Positions 1-11,079 of a stretch of 25,074 bases of DNA are shown here, one piece after another (positions within the stretch are counted from its first letter, which is position 1; every line of letters begins with the position of its first letter). Made by a program: the position numbers and the translations under genes. The stretch comes from an uncultured Actinomycetes bacterium (GTDB taxonomy: Bacteria; Actinomycetota; Thermoleophilia; Solirubrobacterales; 70-9), in NCBI GenBank assembly GCA_937907435.1, contig CALCIA010000245.1:1-25074 (forward strand). The letters are read 5' to 3'. A model generated the notes under the pieces. It had not been told where the DNA came from, ran no database searches, and saw only the letters and a list, made by a program, of their open reading frames with translations.

Positions 1-42
1 GCCTGCCCGGGCCGTGGCGAGAGGGGCGCGTCCGTAACCCGG

Positions 43-137
43 GCGACAGCTTGCGGGATCCCGTCCCTCCCCGGCGACACAGCTTGCGGGTCCCCGTCCC
101 TTCCGGGCGACAGCTTGCGGGGCCCCATCCCTCCCGC
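43..137. repeat. Three tandem ~31-33 bp repeats with self-complementary cores
   Basis: Three head-to-tail units begin at about 43, 74 and 107. Each opens with GCGACA, contains AGCTTGCGGG and ends in a C-rich GTCCCTYCC-like stretch. The middle of each unit is a short palindrome that differs between units but stays (nearly) self-complementary: CGGGATCCCG, CGGGTCCCCG and GGGGCCCC. The array lies just downstream of the coaBC stop, so it may act as a string of small hairpins ending that transcript. Position and units are seen directly; the function is inference. The array may extend beyond the left edge of the window. Confidence 0.7.
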
Positions 138-159
138 GCCGCCCCCGCCCCGTGCAGCT

Positions 160-1410
160 CTAGCTCGCGGCCTGCGCGCCGGCCCGCAACTGCTCGACGC
201 GGTCGAGGATCGCCTCGGCGACGGTGTCCTTGGCGGCCTTCGGGATCTCGACCTCGTCGGTGGCGGCGACGAGGGTGACGGCGTTCTCGGTGCTCTCGAA
301 GCCGATCGTCGGGTCGGAGACGTCGTTGAGGACAATTAGGTCGGCGCCCTTGCGGGCGAGCTTGGCGCGGGCGCGCTCGACCGCGTCGCCACCGTGCTCG
401 GCGGCGAAGCCGACGATCGTCTGGCCGGGCGCCCGGTTCGCGACGAGGCCGGCGAGGATGTCCTCGGTCGGCTTGAGGCTCAGGTCGAGCGACGCGTCGC
501 GGCTGAGCTTCGACTCGGCGGCGGCCTCGGGGCGGAAGTCGGCGGGGGCGGCGGCCATCAGCAGGATCTGGGACGCGGGGAACTCCTCGCGGGCGACCCG
601 CTCCAGGTCGGCGGTCGTCTCGACGTCGATCCGGCGCACGCCCGCCGGCGCGGGCAGGGCGACGTTGGCGGCGATCAAGGTGACCGAGGCCCCCCGCTTC
701 GCGGCGGCGGCGGCGATCGCGATCCCCATCCGGCCGCTGGAGCGGTTGCCGATGAAGCGGACCGGGTCGATCGGCTCGCGGGTGCCGCCCGCGGTGACGA
801 GGACGCTGAGGCCGTCCCAGGGGCGCGCGCCTTCCCAGGAGGCGGCGGCCTCGACCGCGGCGAGCAGGCGCTCGGGATCGGGCAGCCGGCCGCGGCCGCG
901 CTCGCCGCGCGAGGCGAGCAGACCCTCGTCGGGCTCGATCACCTCCACCCCGCGCTCGCGCAGCGCCGCCAGGTTGGCCTGGGTCGCCGCGTCGGCGTAC
1001 ATGCGGTCGTTCATCGCCGGGGCGACGAGGCGGGGCGCCGTGCAGGCGAGGAACGAGGTGGTCAGCATCGAGTCGGCGAAGCCGCCCGCCAGCTTGGCAA
1101 CCGTGTTGGCCGAGGCGGGCGCGACGAGAAAGGCATCGCAGTTGGCGGCCAGCTCGAGGTGGCCGATCGGGTCGTGCCCCGCCTCCCCCGGTTCGCCGGG
1201 GAAGGCGCCGCGCATCGGGTCGCGCTCGAACTCGGAGGTGAGCACGGGCGCGCCGACGACCCCCTCGAAGGAGGCGGCGCCGACGAAGCGGAGGGCGTTC
1301 GGGGTCATCAGGACCCGGACGCCGTGTCCGGCCAAGGTCGCCGCGCGCGCGAGCTCAAGCGACTTATATGCCGCTATCCCTCCGCTCACACCCAGCAGCA
1401 ACCGGGCCAT
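160..1410 (-). CDS. coaBC: Bifunctional phosphopantothenoylcysteine decarboxylase / phosphopantothenate-cysteine ligase
   Basis: This fused enzyme makes 4'-phosphopantetheine from 4'-phosphopantothenate in the coenzyme A pathway (cytosol). At 416 residues it has normal length. The N-terminal flavoprotein (CoaC) half opens with GVSGGIAAYKSLEL, keeps the catalytic His in HLELAAN (His84) and the PAMNDRMY substrate loop (131-138). The CoaB half begins near residue 200 with VTAGGTREPIDPVRFIGN and SSGRMG, and has KPTEDIL later. At the position of the E. coli ACG catalytic Cys the protein reads LASRGERGRGR, with Ser167. The ATG start is preceded by AAGGAG at good spacing. It is the last gene of mihF-gmk-rpoZ-coaBC, 33 nt after rpoZ. 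Identity is firm. Confidence 0.96.
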   Translation of the reverse strand: MARLLLGVSGGIAAYKSLELARAATLAGHGVRVLMTPNALRFVGAASFEGVVGAPVLTSEFERDPMRGAFPGEPGEAGHDPIGHLELAANCDAFLVAPASANTVAKLAGGFADSMLTTSFLACTAPRLVAPAMNDRMYADAATQANLAALRERGVEVIEPDEGLLASRGERGRGRLPDPERLLAAVEAAASWEGARPWDGLSVLVTAGGTREPIDPVRFIGNRSSGRMGIAIAAAAAKRGASVTLIAANVALPAPAGVRRIDVETTADLERVAREEFPASQILLMAAAPADFRPEAAAESKLSRDASLDLSLKPTEDILAGLVANRAPGQTIVGFAAEHGGDAVERARAKLARKGADLIVLNDVSDPTIGFESTENAVTLVAATDEVEIPKAAKDTVAEAILDRVEQLRAGAQAAS

Positions 1411-1443
1411 ATAGGAGCTCCTTGCGAGCCGGGCGCTACGCGC

Positions 1444-1677
1444 CTAGCTGCGGTACTCGTATTTGAGTTTGCCCTCGGCCAGCTCTTCCAGCGACATCGT
1501 GAGGTAGTTGCCCTCGGTGTTCGTCTCCACCATCGGGGGCGGGTACTCGCCGAAGCCACCCTCGCCGAGGTTGTGGAAGTAGCTGTTGATCTGCCGCGCC
1601 CGCTTCGCCGACACGACAACGGCGGCGTAATGGGAGTCGGAGTGATCGAGAAGCTTGTCTACGCGTGGTTTGATCAT
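1444..1677 (-). CDS. rpoZ: DNA-directed RNA polymerase omega subunit
   Basis: Omega helps fold and assemble the beta' subunit of RNA polymerase. The 77-residue product starts MIKPRVDKLLDHSDSHYAAV and continues with the conserved helix VVSAKRARQINSYFHNL, in which KRARQI is the family hallmark that packs against beta'. The C-terminal half (TMSLEELAEGKLKYEY) matches the actinobacterial form. The ATG is the only Met or Val start in frame near the conserved N-terminus. No clear Shine-Dalgarno sequence precedes it, so translation may depend on gmk, 48 nt upstream. The neighbours gmk and coaBC are the classical partners of rpoZ. Confidence 0.94.
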   Translation of the reverse strand: MIKPRVDKLLDHSDSHYAAVVVSAKRARQINSYFHNLGEGGFGEYPPPMVETNTEGNYLTMSLEELAEGKLKYEYRS

Positions 1678-1725
1678 TCGGCGAAGGAGTCTACGGCATG
1701 CCGGGGCCGAACCCGGCGATCGAAC

Positions 1726-2286
1726 TCACCCGCAGGTGGCGGTGCGGACTATGGACTCCAGCTCGTCGGCGGCCTGATCGAGGTCGTCGTTGACGATGCG
1801 GTGGTCGAAGTCGTCTTGGGCGCCCAGCTCCTGTTCGGCGACCTTGAGGCGTTTGTCGATCGCCTCGGCGGAATCGGTACCGCGGCCGGTGAGGCGTTCG
1901 CGGAGGACCGCCGGGTCGGGCGGGGCGATGAAGATCTGGACCGAGTCGGGTTTGGACTGGCGCACCTGCTGGGCGCCCTGGACCTCGATCTCCAGCACCA
2001 CCGAGCGGCCCTTCTCCAGGCAGCGCTCCAGCTCCGAGTTCAGCGTCCCGTAGTGGTTGCCGCTGTAGCTGGCGAACTCGAGGAAGTCTTTGGCGGCTTT
2101 CCGTTCCTGGAACTGCTCCTCAGTGAGGAAGTGGTAATCGACGCCGTCGCGCTCGCCCTCGCGCGGCGAGCGCGTCGTCGCCGAGACGGAGAGCGCGAGA
2201 TCCGGCACGCGTTCGAGCAGCCGCTTGATCAGCGTTCCCTTGCCCACTCCTGAGGGGCCCGTAATCACGAAGACCTTGGCGCTCAT
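1726..2286 (-). CDS. gmk: Guanylate kinase
   Basis: Gmk phosphorylates GMP to GDP with ATP in purine nucleotide synthesis. The product has 186 residues, within the usual 180-210. It shows the P-loop GPSGVGKGT (10-18), the GMP-binding region SATTRSPREGERDGVDYHF and FLEFASYSGNHYGT, and the lid/hinge segment LEIEVQGAQQVR. It sits 34 nt after mihF and 48 nt before rpoZ, the standard actinobacterial order. The ATG at the conserved N-terminus (MSAKVFVITG) is the natural start; no strong ribosome-binding site is visible. Confidence 0.96.
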   Translation of the reverse strand: MSAKVFVITGPSGVGKGTLIKRLLERVPDLALSVSATTRSPREGERDGVDYHFLTEEQFQERKAAKDFLEFASYSGNHYGTLNSELERCLEKGRSVVLEIEVQGAQQVRQSKPDSVQIFIAPPDPAVLRERLTGRGTDSAEAIDKRLKVAEQELGAQDDFDHRIVNDDLDQAADELESIVRTATCG

Positions 2287-2320
2287 CGGGGCGCCGATAC
2301 TGCCGAAGGGATCGGTCGAG

Positions 2321-2656
2321 TTATCGACGGAGCAGGGAGACCAGCTCGGTGCGCTGGCGCTCGCTCAGGCCGCCGATCGTCTTCGACGGCGAGATCCTGC
2401 ACTGGTTGAGGATCCGATTGGTCTTCACGCGTCCGTACTTGGGAACCGCGAGGAGCATGTCGAAGACCTTGGCGGTCATCACGTACTCCGGCGGGTCGAG
2501 CAAGACGCCGTGGATGTTCGAGCGCCCGGCCTTCAGGTCCTTCTTCAGTTTGGCCCGGGCGGTGCGGATGTCGTTGGCCCGCTTGAGTGCCTCCATCCTC
2601 TGATCGAGGGACCTTTCCGGGGCCGCGAGGGAGGTCTTTACGGAAGAGGTCGTCAT
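2321..2656 (-). CDS. mihF: Integration host factor, actinobacterial type (MihF)
   Basis: MihF is a small basic DNA-binding protein of Actinomycetota, unrelated in fold to E. coli IHF, that bends and condenses DNA. With the start chosen here it has 111 residues. The conserved core runs from RSLDQRMEALKRANDIRTARAKLKKDLK to the helix-two-turn-helix-like C-terminus LLAVPKYGRVKTNRILNQCRISPSKTIGGLSERQR. The frame is open for 16 more codons upstream to 2704, but a TATACT -10 box at 2666-2671 lies inside that extension and just before the ATG at 2656, so the shorter start is far more likely. First gene of the gmk-rpoZ-coaBC cluster. Confidence 0.93.
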   Translation of the reverse strand: MTTSSVKTSLAAPERSLDQRMEALKRANDIRTARAKLKKDLKAGRSNIHGVLLDPPEYVMTAKVFDMLLAVPKYGRVKTNRILNQCRISPSKTIGGLSERQRTELVSLLRR

Positions 2657-2693
2657 GCGGCGGCGAGTATAGCCGGGGGTCGGGGGTGCGCAA
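2657..2693 (-). promoter_or_regulatory. Promoter of mihF-gmk-rpoZ-coaBC (near-leaderless)
   Basis: Reading on the minus strand, TTGCGC (2693-2688), a 16-bp spacer and TATACT (2671-2666) resemble a housekeeping sigma promoter. Exactly 9 nt separate TATACT from the mihF ATG at 2656, so the predicted transcript would begin 2 or 3 nt before the start codon and carry no Shine-Dalgarno sequence. The boxes are seen; the transcription start is inferred. Confidence 0.6.
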
Positions 2694-2732
2694 GGCGTCC
2701 TCACCCATTTGAGCCCAAATTCATCTCAACCT

Positions 2733-3629
2733 CTAGTCGAGGTCCAGCGCCGGCTCGGAAATCCGCACTGGGCGGAGTGATGACTCCAGTTCCTCCGCGA
2801 CCCGGGAGCCGGCGCGCGGATCGCGGAAGTTCTCGGTCCCGACCGCGACCGCCGCGGCGCCGAGGGCGAGGAATTCGGCGGCGTCGCCGCCGGTCGCGAT
2901 CCCCCCCATGCCGACGATCGGCAGCCCGACCGCGGCGCGCACCGAGCGCACCTGCTCGAGCGCGACCGGCCGCACCGCGGGCCCCGAGAGCCCGCCATAA
3001 CCGTTGCCGAGCGCGGGCGCCCCGGTCGCCGGATCGATCGCGGTCCCCTTCAGCGTGTTGATCAGCGACACCGCGTCGGCGCCGCCCCGCTCGGCCCCCG
3101 CGGCGACCGCCGCCGGGTCGGCGACGTTCGGCGTCAGCTTCACGATCAGCGGCTTCTCGCTCAGCGGCCGCAGCGTCTGCAGCAGGGCCTCGGTCTCGCT
3201 CGGGTTCTCGCCGACGATCAGTCCCGAGTGGACGTTCGGGCAGGAGACGTTCAGCTCGATCGCCGCCACCTCGCGGCGCGCCGCCACCCGCTCCACGCAG
3301 CGCGCGAACTCCTCGCGGGTCGTCGCCATGATCGAGACGATCAGCGGCACCGGCAGCTCCCGCAGCTGCGGCAGGTCCTCGGCGAGGAAGCCCTCGAGGC
3401 CCTTGTTCGGCAGCCCGATCGAGTTGAGCATGCCGCTCGGCGTCTCCCAGATCCGCCGCGGGGCGTTGCCGGCGCGCGGCTCCGGCGTGATCGTCTTCGA
3501 GACGAAGGCGGCGAAGGGGAAGTCGTCGAGCAGCGCGTCGCCGAAGACCTTGCGGGCGGCGATCGCGTCGTAGGTCCCCGACGCGTTGATCACCGGATGG
3601 GCCAGCTCGATCCCACAGAGCTCAGGCAT
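2733..3629 (-). CDS. pyrD: Dihydroorotate dehydrogenase, class 1B catalytic subunit
   Basis: PyrD oxidises dihydroorotate to orotate, the fourth step of UMP synthesis. The 298-residue FMN barrel shows NASGTYD near residue 15, the substrate loop SGMLNSIGLPNKG (65-77), the catalytic Cys130 in ELNVSCPNV, the FMN/substrate region VKLTPNV and LINTLKG, and the phosphate loop GMGGI. A Cys base and the adjacent pyrK place it in the NAD-linked class 1B. The start overlaps the end of pyrK by 8 nt (ATGCCTGA). It is the last pyr gene here: mihF follows 76 nt later, with no pyrF between. Confidence 0.95.
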   Translation of the reverse strand: MPELCGIELAHPVINASGTYDAIAARKVFGDALLDDFPFAAFVSKTITPEPRAGNAPRRIWETPSGMLNSIGLPNKGLEGFLAEDLPQLRELPVPLIVSIMATTREEFARCVERVAARREVAAIELNVSCPNVHSGLIVGENPSETEALLQTLRPLSEKPLIVKLTPNVADPAAVAAGAERGGADAVSLINTLKGTAIDPATGAPALGNGYGGLSGPAVRPVALEQVRSVRAAVGLPIVGMGGIATGGDAAEFLALGAAAVAVGTENFRDPRAGSRVAEELESSLRPVRISEPALDLD

Positions 3630-4469
3630 ACGCGTGGCTCACCCCCTCGACCTCGTCCCCGCGCAGGACCGGGCCGTCGACGCAGAGGCGCAGGAAGCCG
3701 CCGCCGGGCTTCGGCACCGCGCAGCCGAAGCAGGCGCCGAAGCCGCAGGCCATCGGCGACTCGAGCGCCAGCTCGACCGCGACGCCGTGCTCGGCGCAGA
3801 GGGTCCGCACCGCCTCCAGCATCGCCGGCGGCCCGCAGGAGTAGACGACGCCGGAGCGCGCGTCGTCCCCGGCCAGGATCGGCAGCAGGAGGTCCGTCAC
3901 ACGCCCCTGGACGCCCGCGTGGCCATCCTCCGTCGCCAACCTCACATCCGGGCAGAGAACCCCTGAGGAGCCGCAGAAGAGGTCGAGGCCGCCGGTATGG
4001 GCGCGATCGCGGAAGCCGAGCAGGACCCGGTGCGGGACGCCGCGCTCGGCGAAGCGGCGGCGCAGCAGCGCCAGCGGCGCGACCCCCACCCCGCCGCCGA
4101 CCAGGACCGCCCCGGCGGCGTCCGCCGACACCTCGCGCGGCGAGGCGAAGGAGTTGCCGAGCGGGCCGGTGACCCAGACCGCGTCGCGCTCCCCCAGGTC
4201 ACAGAGGCGCTCCGTCCCCGGGCCGACCGCGTCGAGCAGGAAGTCGAGCCGCACGCCACCGCCCGCCGCGGGCCGCGTCTCGGCGACCGAGATCGCCCGC
4301 GGCAGGAAGGCGCGGCCCTCGCGCGCGCCCCAACCCGTGGCCGCGGCGAGCATGTAGAACTGGCCCGCCTGCGGCTCGGGCCCCTCGCGGTCGATCACCG
4401 AGACGACCCGGTAGCCGCCGGAGTCGCGGTTGCGGGCGACCTCGCAGAGCCTGCGGCCGAAGGGGGCGG

Positions 4470-4473
<4 letters not shown>
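3622..4473 (-). CDS. pyrK: Dihydroorotate dehydrogenase electron-transfer subunit (FAD, 2Fe-2S)
   Basis: PyrK passes electrons from PyrD to NAD+. With the GTG start at 4473, which overlaps the carB stop as GTGA, the protein has 283 residues. The FAD-binding motif appears as FLPRAISVAE (57-65), an NAD-binding glycine loop as LVGGGVGVAPL (124-134), and CGPPAML follows at 213. The C-terminal 2Fe-2S ligands are Cys243, Cys248, Cys251 and Cys264 (C-x4-C-x2-C-x12-C). An open frame continues upstream of the GTG but only as antiphase carB sequence. Tight overlap with carB and pyrD suggests coupled translation at matched amounts. Confidence 0.94.
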
Positions 4474-7585
<3,112 letters not shown>

Positions 7586-7586
<1 letters not shown>

Positions 7587-8710
7587 CAGACGGCCTCTCC
7601 CGCGAGGGAGAGGAACCGCTCGAAGAGATGGCGGGCGTCGTGCGGCCCCGGCCCCGCCTCTGGGTGGTACTGCACCGTCGCTCCGGCCACGTCCCGCAAG
7701 ATCAATCCCTCCACCGTTCGGTCGTACAAATTCAGCTGCGAAAGCTCCGCGACCCCGAAGTCCGTGTCCCAGCGGACCGGCTCGTCGCCCTCGATCTTCG
7801 GCTCGCCGCCGGGGCCCTCGACCGCGAAGCCGTGGTTCTGGGAGGTGATGTCGATGCGGCCGCTGGCGAGATCCTTCACCGGGTGGTTGGCGCCGCGGTG
7901 TCCGAAGGGCAGCTTGTAGGTCTTGAGGCCGACCGCCCGGCAGAGCAGCTGGTGGCCGAGACAGATGCCGAAGACCGGCTTCTGTCCGATCAGGCCGCGC
8001 ACCGTGTCGACGACATAATCGAGCGCCGCCGGGTCGCCGGGGCCGTTGGCGAGGAAGACGATGTCGGGGTTCTCGGCCAGCACCTGCTCGGGGGTCCAAT
8101 CGCAGGGGACGAGGGTCAGCTTGGCGCCGTGCTCGCGCAGCTGGCGGACGATCGAGAGCTTGATCCCGGTGTCGATGCCGACCACGTGCGGGCCCTCGCC
8201 GTCGAAGCGGGTGACTTCCGCCGGGGTCACCGTGCGGGCGAGGTCGGCGCCCACCATCGAGGGCTCGGCGGCGACCCGTTCGCGCGCCTCTCCCTCGGGC
8301 ACCGAGGCCGGGAAGATGCCGCCGCGCATCGCGCCGCGATCGCGCAGGTGGCGGACCAGGGCGCGGGTGTCGATGCCGGTGATCCCCGGCGTGCCGGTCA
8401 TGTCGAGCCAGTCGAGCCAGCCGCCCTCGGCGGTGGCGGCGTCCTCGCGGTTCTTGGCGTCGCGCATGACGAGCCCGCGGGCCTGCACCGCTTCGGACTC
8501 CATCGCCGCGCCGGAGACCCCGTAGTTGCCGATCAGCGGGTAGGTGAAGACGATGATCTGCCCCGCGTAGGAGGGGTCGGTGACCGCCTCCTGGTAGCCG
8601 GTCATCGCGGTGTTGAAGACGACCTCGCCGGTGATCGCGTCGGGATGGCCGACGAGATCGCCGTCGAAGCGAAGGCCGTCCTCCAGCAGTAGGTACGCAG
8701 GTTCAGGCAT
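7586..8710 (-). CDS. carA: Carbamoyl-phosphate synthase small subunit (glutaminase)
   Basis: CarA hydrolyses glutamine and channels ammonia to CarB. The 374-residue product has the N-terminal CarA domain (GEVVFNTAMTGYQEAVTDPSYAGQ) and a class I glutamine amidotransferase domain with the triad Cys250 (GICLGHQ), His349 and Glu351 (YHPEAGPGPHD). The ATG at 8710 is preceded by AGGAG 7 nt upstream and overlaps the pyrC stop as TGATG; the frame extends further upstream only as antiphase pyrC sequence. CarA and CarB also overlap as TGATG, which fits a 1:1 complex. Confidence 0.97.
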
Positions 8711-10104
8711 CAGGCGACTCCTAGTGAGAATGAACGAAGGCGGAAGGCGACCTGGCCCGCGGCGACGGTGACGAGGACGCGGCCGGTCAGCGTGCGGCCC
8801 TCGGCCCAGGAGTTCGACGAGCGGCTCTCGTAGCCGTCCTCGCCGACCGTCCACTCGGCGGCGAGATCGCAGAGGGCGACGTTGGCCTCCGAGCCGACCG
8901 CGAGGGTCGGGCGGGGGACGTCGAAGGGCGCGGCGCCGCCGGCCAGCCGCTCGACCAGCAGCGCCAGGTCGATCACGCCGGGCAGCACGAGCTCGGTGTG
9001 GAGCGCCGCGAAGGCGGTCTCGAGGCCGGTGACGCCCATCGCCGCCTGCTCGTAGGGAACTTCCTTTTCGTCCAGGTGGTGGGGCGCGTGGTCGGTGGCG
9101 ATGCACTCGATCGTGCCGTCACGGAGCGCCGCGATCAGCGCCTGGCGGTCGGACTCGTGGCGCAGCGGCGGGTTCATCTTGAAGCGGCGCGGGTCGAGGC
9201 TGCGGACCTCCTCGTCGGTGAGGCAGAGGTGGTGCGGACTGGCCTCGGCGCTGATCCGCACCCCGGCGGCCTTGGCGGCGCGGACGACGTCGACCGACTC
9301 CTTGGCCGAGAGGTGCTGGACGTGGATGCGGGCGTCCTCGTAGGCGGCGAGGGCGGCGTCGCGGGCGATCATCGTCGACTCCGAGACCGAGGGGACCCCG
9401 GCGAGGCCGATCGCCGCCGAGACGGCGCCCTCGTGCATGACGCCGTCGCCGGAGAGGTCGGGATCCTCCTCGTGCAGGGCGATGTTGCCGCCACAGAGCT
9501 GCTGGTACTGGAGGGCTCTCCGCATGATCCTGGCGTTGCGGATCGGCAGGCCGTCGTCGGAGAAGCCGATCGCGCCGGCGTCGCGCAGTTCGACCATCTC
9601 GGTCAGCTCCTCGCCCTTCATGTCGACCGTGACGGTGGCGACGAAGCCGACCGGGACCGAAGCCCCGGCGCGGGCCTGCTCGCGGAGCGCGGCGACGTCG
9701 GCGGCGGTCGAGACCGGCGGCGAGGTGTTGGCCATCGCGATGATCCCGCAGTAACCGCCCGCGGCGGCGGCGCGGGTGCCGGTTTCGACGTCCTCCTTGT
9801 GCTCCTGGCCGGGCGTGCGCAGGTGCACGTGCGGGTCGAAGAAGGCGGGGAAGGCGTGCAGGCCCTCGGCGTCGAGCTCCTCGCCGCCGTTCGCGTCGGC
9901 CTCGCCGGGGGCGGCGATCTCGGCGATGCGCCCGCCGCGGATCACCAGGTCGTGGACGCCGTCGATCCCGGCGACCGGGTCGAGCAGGGTCGCGCGGCGC
10001 AGGAGGAGGTCGGCGGGCTGCCCGGCCCGCACGTCGAGCAGGTCGGTGAGGTTCTTCGCGGCGCTTTTCGCGCCGCTGTCCCCTGTCGGGGGCAGCCCGC
10101 TCAC
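8710..10104 (-). CDS. pyrC: Dihydroorotase, class I
   Basis: PyrC cyclises carbamoyl aspartate to dihydroorotate. The 464-residue amidohydrolase is a little longer than usual because of about 30 extra N-terminal residues before the conserved DLLLRRATLLDP. Metal and substrate ligands are visible: His92 and His94 in DPHVHLR, MANTSPP near 124, the SDDG Asp near 183, HEEDP at 211, HVQHLS at 261 and Asp338 in ATDHAPHH. The GTG start overlaps the pyrB stop as GTGA, and this tetranucleotide is the loop of a strong hairpin. A later start would remove the odd N-terminus but no better site is evident. Confidence 0.95.
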   Translation of the reverse strand: MSGLPPTGDSGAKSAAKNLTDLLDVRAGQPADLLLRRATLLDPVAGIDGVHDLVIRGGRIAEIAAPGEADANGGEELDAEGLHAFPAFFDPHVHLRTPGQEHKEDVETGTRAAAAGGYCGIIAMANTSPPVSTAADVAALREQARAGASVPVGFVATVTVDMKGEELTEMVELRDAGAIGFSDDGLPIRNARIMRRALQYQQLCGGNIALHEEDPDLSGDGVMHEGAVSAAIGLAGVPSVSESTMIARDAALAAYEDARIHVQHLSAKESVDVVRAAKAAGVRISAEASPHHLCLTDEEVRSLDPRRFKMNPPLRHESDRQALIAALRDGTIECIATDHAPHHLDEKEVPYEQAAMGVTGLETAFAALHTELVLPGVIDLALLVERLAGGAAPFDVPRPTLAVGSEANVALCDLAAEWTVGEDGYESRSSNSWAEGRTLTGRVLVTVAAGQVAFRLRSFSLGVA

Positions 10105-10114
10105 GCGGGCTGTC
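10091..10114 (-). promoter_or_regulatory. Hairpin with the pyrB stop / pyrC start in its GNRA loop
   Basis: On the transcript, GACAGCCCGC (10114-10105) can pair with GCGGGCUGCC (10100-10091) with one A-C mismatch, leaving a four-base loop GUGA (10104-10101). The loop is exactly the overlapping pyrC GTG start and pyrB TGA stop, and GUGA fits the stable GNRA tetraloop class. The structure would hide the pyrC initiation site until a ribosome translating pyrB opens it. The pairing is seen; the coupling role is inference. Confidence 0.5.
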
Positions 10115-11069
10115 CGATCGTCGGCGCGGCGGCCTCGGCGGCGGGGCCGTCGCCGAACGCGGCCGGGCTCGCCGGCCGGCCGGCGAGGAGCTCGTAGAGG
10201 ATCGCCATCCGCACCACGAGGCCGGCGGCGACCTGCTCGCCGATCAACGACTGCGGCGAGTCGATCACTTCGCCGGAGATCTCGACCCCCCGGTTCACCG
10301 GGCCCGGGTGCATCAGCAGCTGGCGCGGGCCGAGCCGCCGGGTGTCGATCTGGAAGGTGGCCGCGTACTCGCGCAGGCTGGGGACGAAGCTGTCCTTCAT
10401 CCGCTCGAGCTGCATGCGCAGTGCGTAGACGACGTCGGCCTCCTCCAGCCGGTCGAGCGAGTAGGTCACCTCGCAGCCGAGCTCCTCGATCCCGCGCGGG
10501 ATCAGGGTCGGCGGGCCACAGAGCGTCACCTCGGCGCCCATCCGCCGGAAGGCGATCAGGTTGGAGCGGGCGACGCGGCTGTGAAGGACGTCGCCGACGA
10601 TCCAGATCCGCTTGCCCTCCAGCGAGCCGAGCTTGCGGCGCAGCGTGTAGACGTCGAGCAGCGCCTGGCTCGGATGCTCGTGCTTGCCGTCGCCGGCGTT
10701 GACGACCGCGGCGGAGGTCCAGCCGGCGACCATCTGGGCGGCGCCCGCGTAGGGGTGGCGGATGACGATCGCCGCCGGGTCGTAGGCGGAGAGGGTGGCG
10801 ACGGTGTCCTTCAGCGACTCGCCCTTGTCGACGCTCGAGCCCGCCGCCTTGACGGAGACGAGGTCGGCCGAAAGCCGCTTCGCGGCGAGCTCGAAGGAGC
10901 TCGAGGTGCGGGTGCTCGACTCGTAGAAGAGCGTGACGACGGTGCGGCCGCGCAGGGTCGGCACCTTCTTGATGTCGCGGCGGCCGACCTCGGCGAAGCT
11001 CTCGGCGCGCTCCAGGATCGCCTCCATCGCGTCGCGGTCGACTTCCTCGATGCCCAGGAGATTTCTCAT
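10101..11069 (-). CDS. pyrB: Aspartate carbamoyltransferase catalytic subunit
   Basis: PyrB joins carbamoyl phosphate and aspartate, the committed step of pyrimidine synthesis. The 322-residue protein has the carbamoyl-phosphate motif FYESSTRTSSSFE (STRT at 52-55), the KGESLKDT loop from the neighbouring subunit, HPSQALLD and the aspartate-site HPGPVNRG. No pyrI regulatory subunit is present, as expected in Actinomycetota. The ATG at 11069 has GAGGAA eight nt upstream and lies 10 nt after pyrR. The last ~25 residues are Ala/Pro-rich and probably disordered. Confidence 0.96.
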   Translation of the reverse strand: MRNLLGIEEVDRDAMEAILERAESFAEVGRRDIKKVPTLRGRTVVTLFYESSTRTSSSFELAAKRLSADLVSVKAAGSSVDKGESLKDTVATLSAYDPAAIVIRHPYAGAAQMVAGWTSAAVVNAGDGKHEHPSQALLDVYTLRRKLGSLEGKRIWIVGDVLHSRVARSNLIAFRRMGAEVTLCGPPTLIPRGIEELGCEVTYSLDRLEEADVVYALRMQLERMKDSFVPSLREYAATFQIDTRRLGPRQLLMHPGPVNRGVEISGEVIDSPQSLIGEQVAAGLVVRMAILYELLAGRPASPAAFGDGPAAEAAAPTIGQPA

Positions 11070-11079
11070 GCGGGGTTCC

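Noticed and set aside
43..137. Repeats as a possible CRISPR array
   Set aside because: Units are contiguous, without unique spacers, and no cas gene is near.
7587..8099. Upstream extension of carB beyond the ATG at 7586
   Set aside because: The added residues are antiphase carA sequence with no CarB similarity; TGATG coupling and the conserved N-terminus fix the start.
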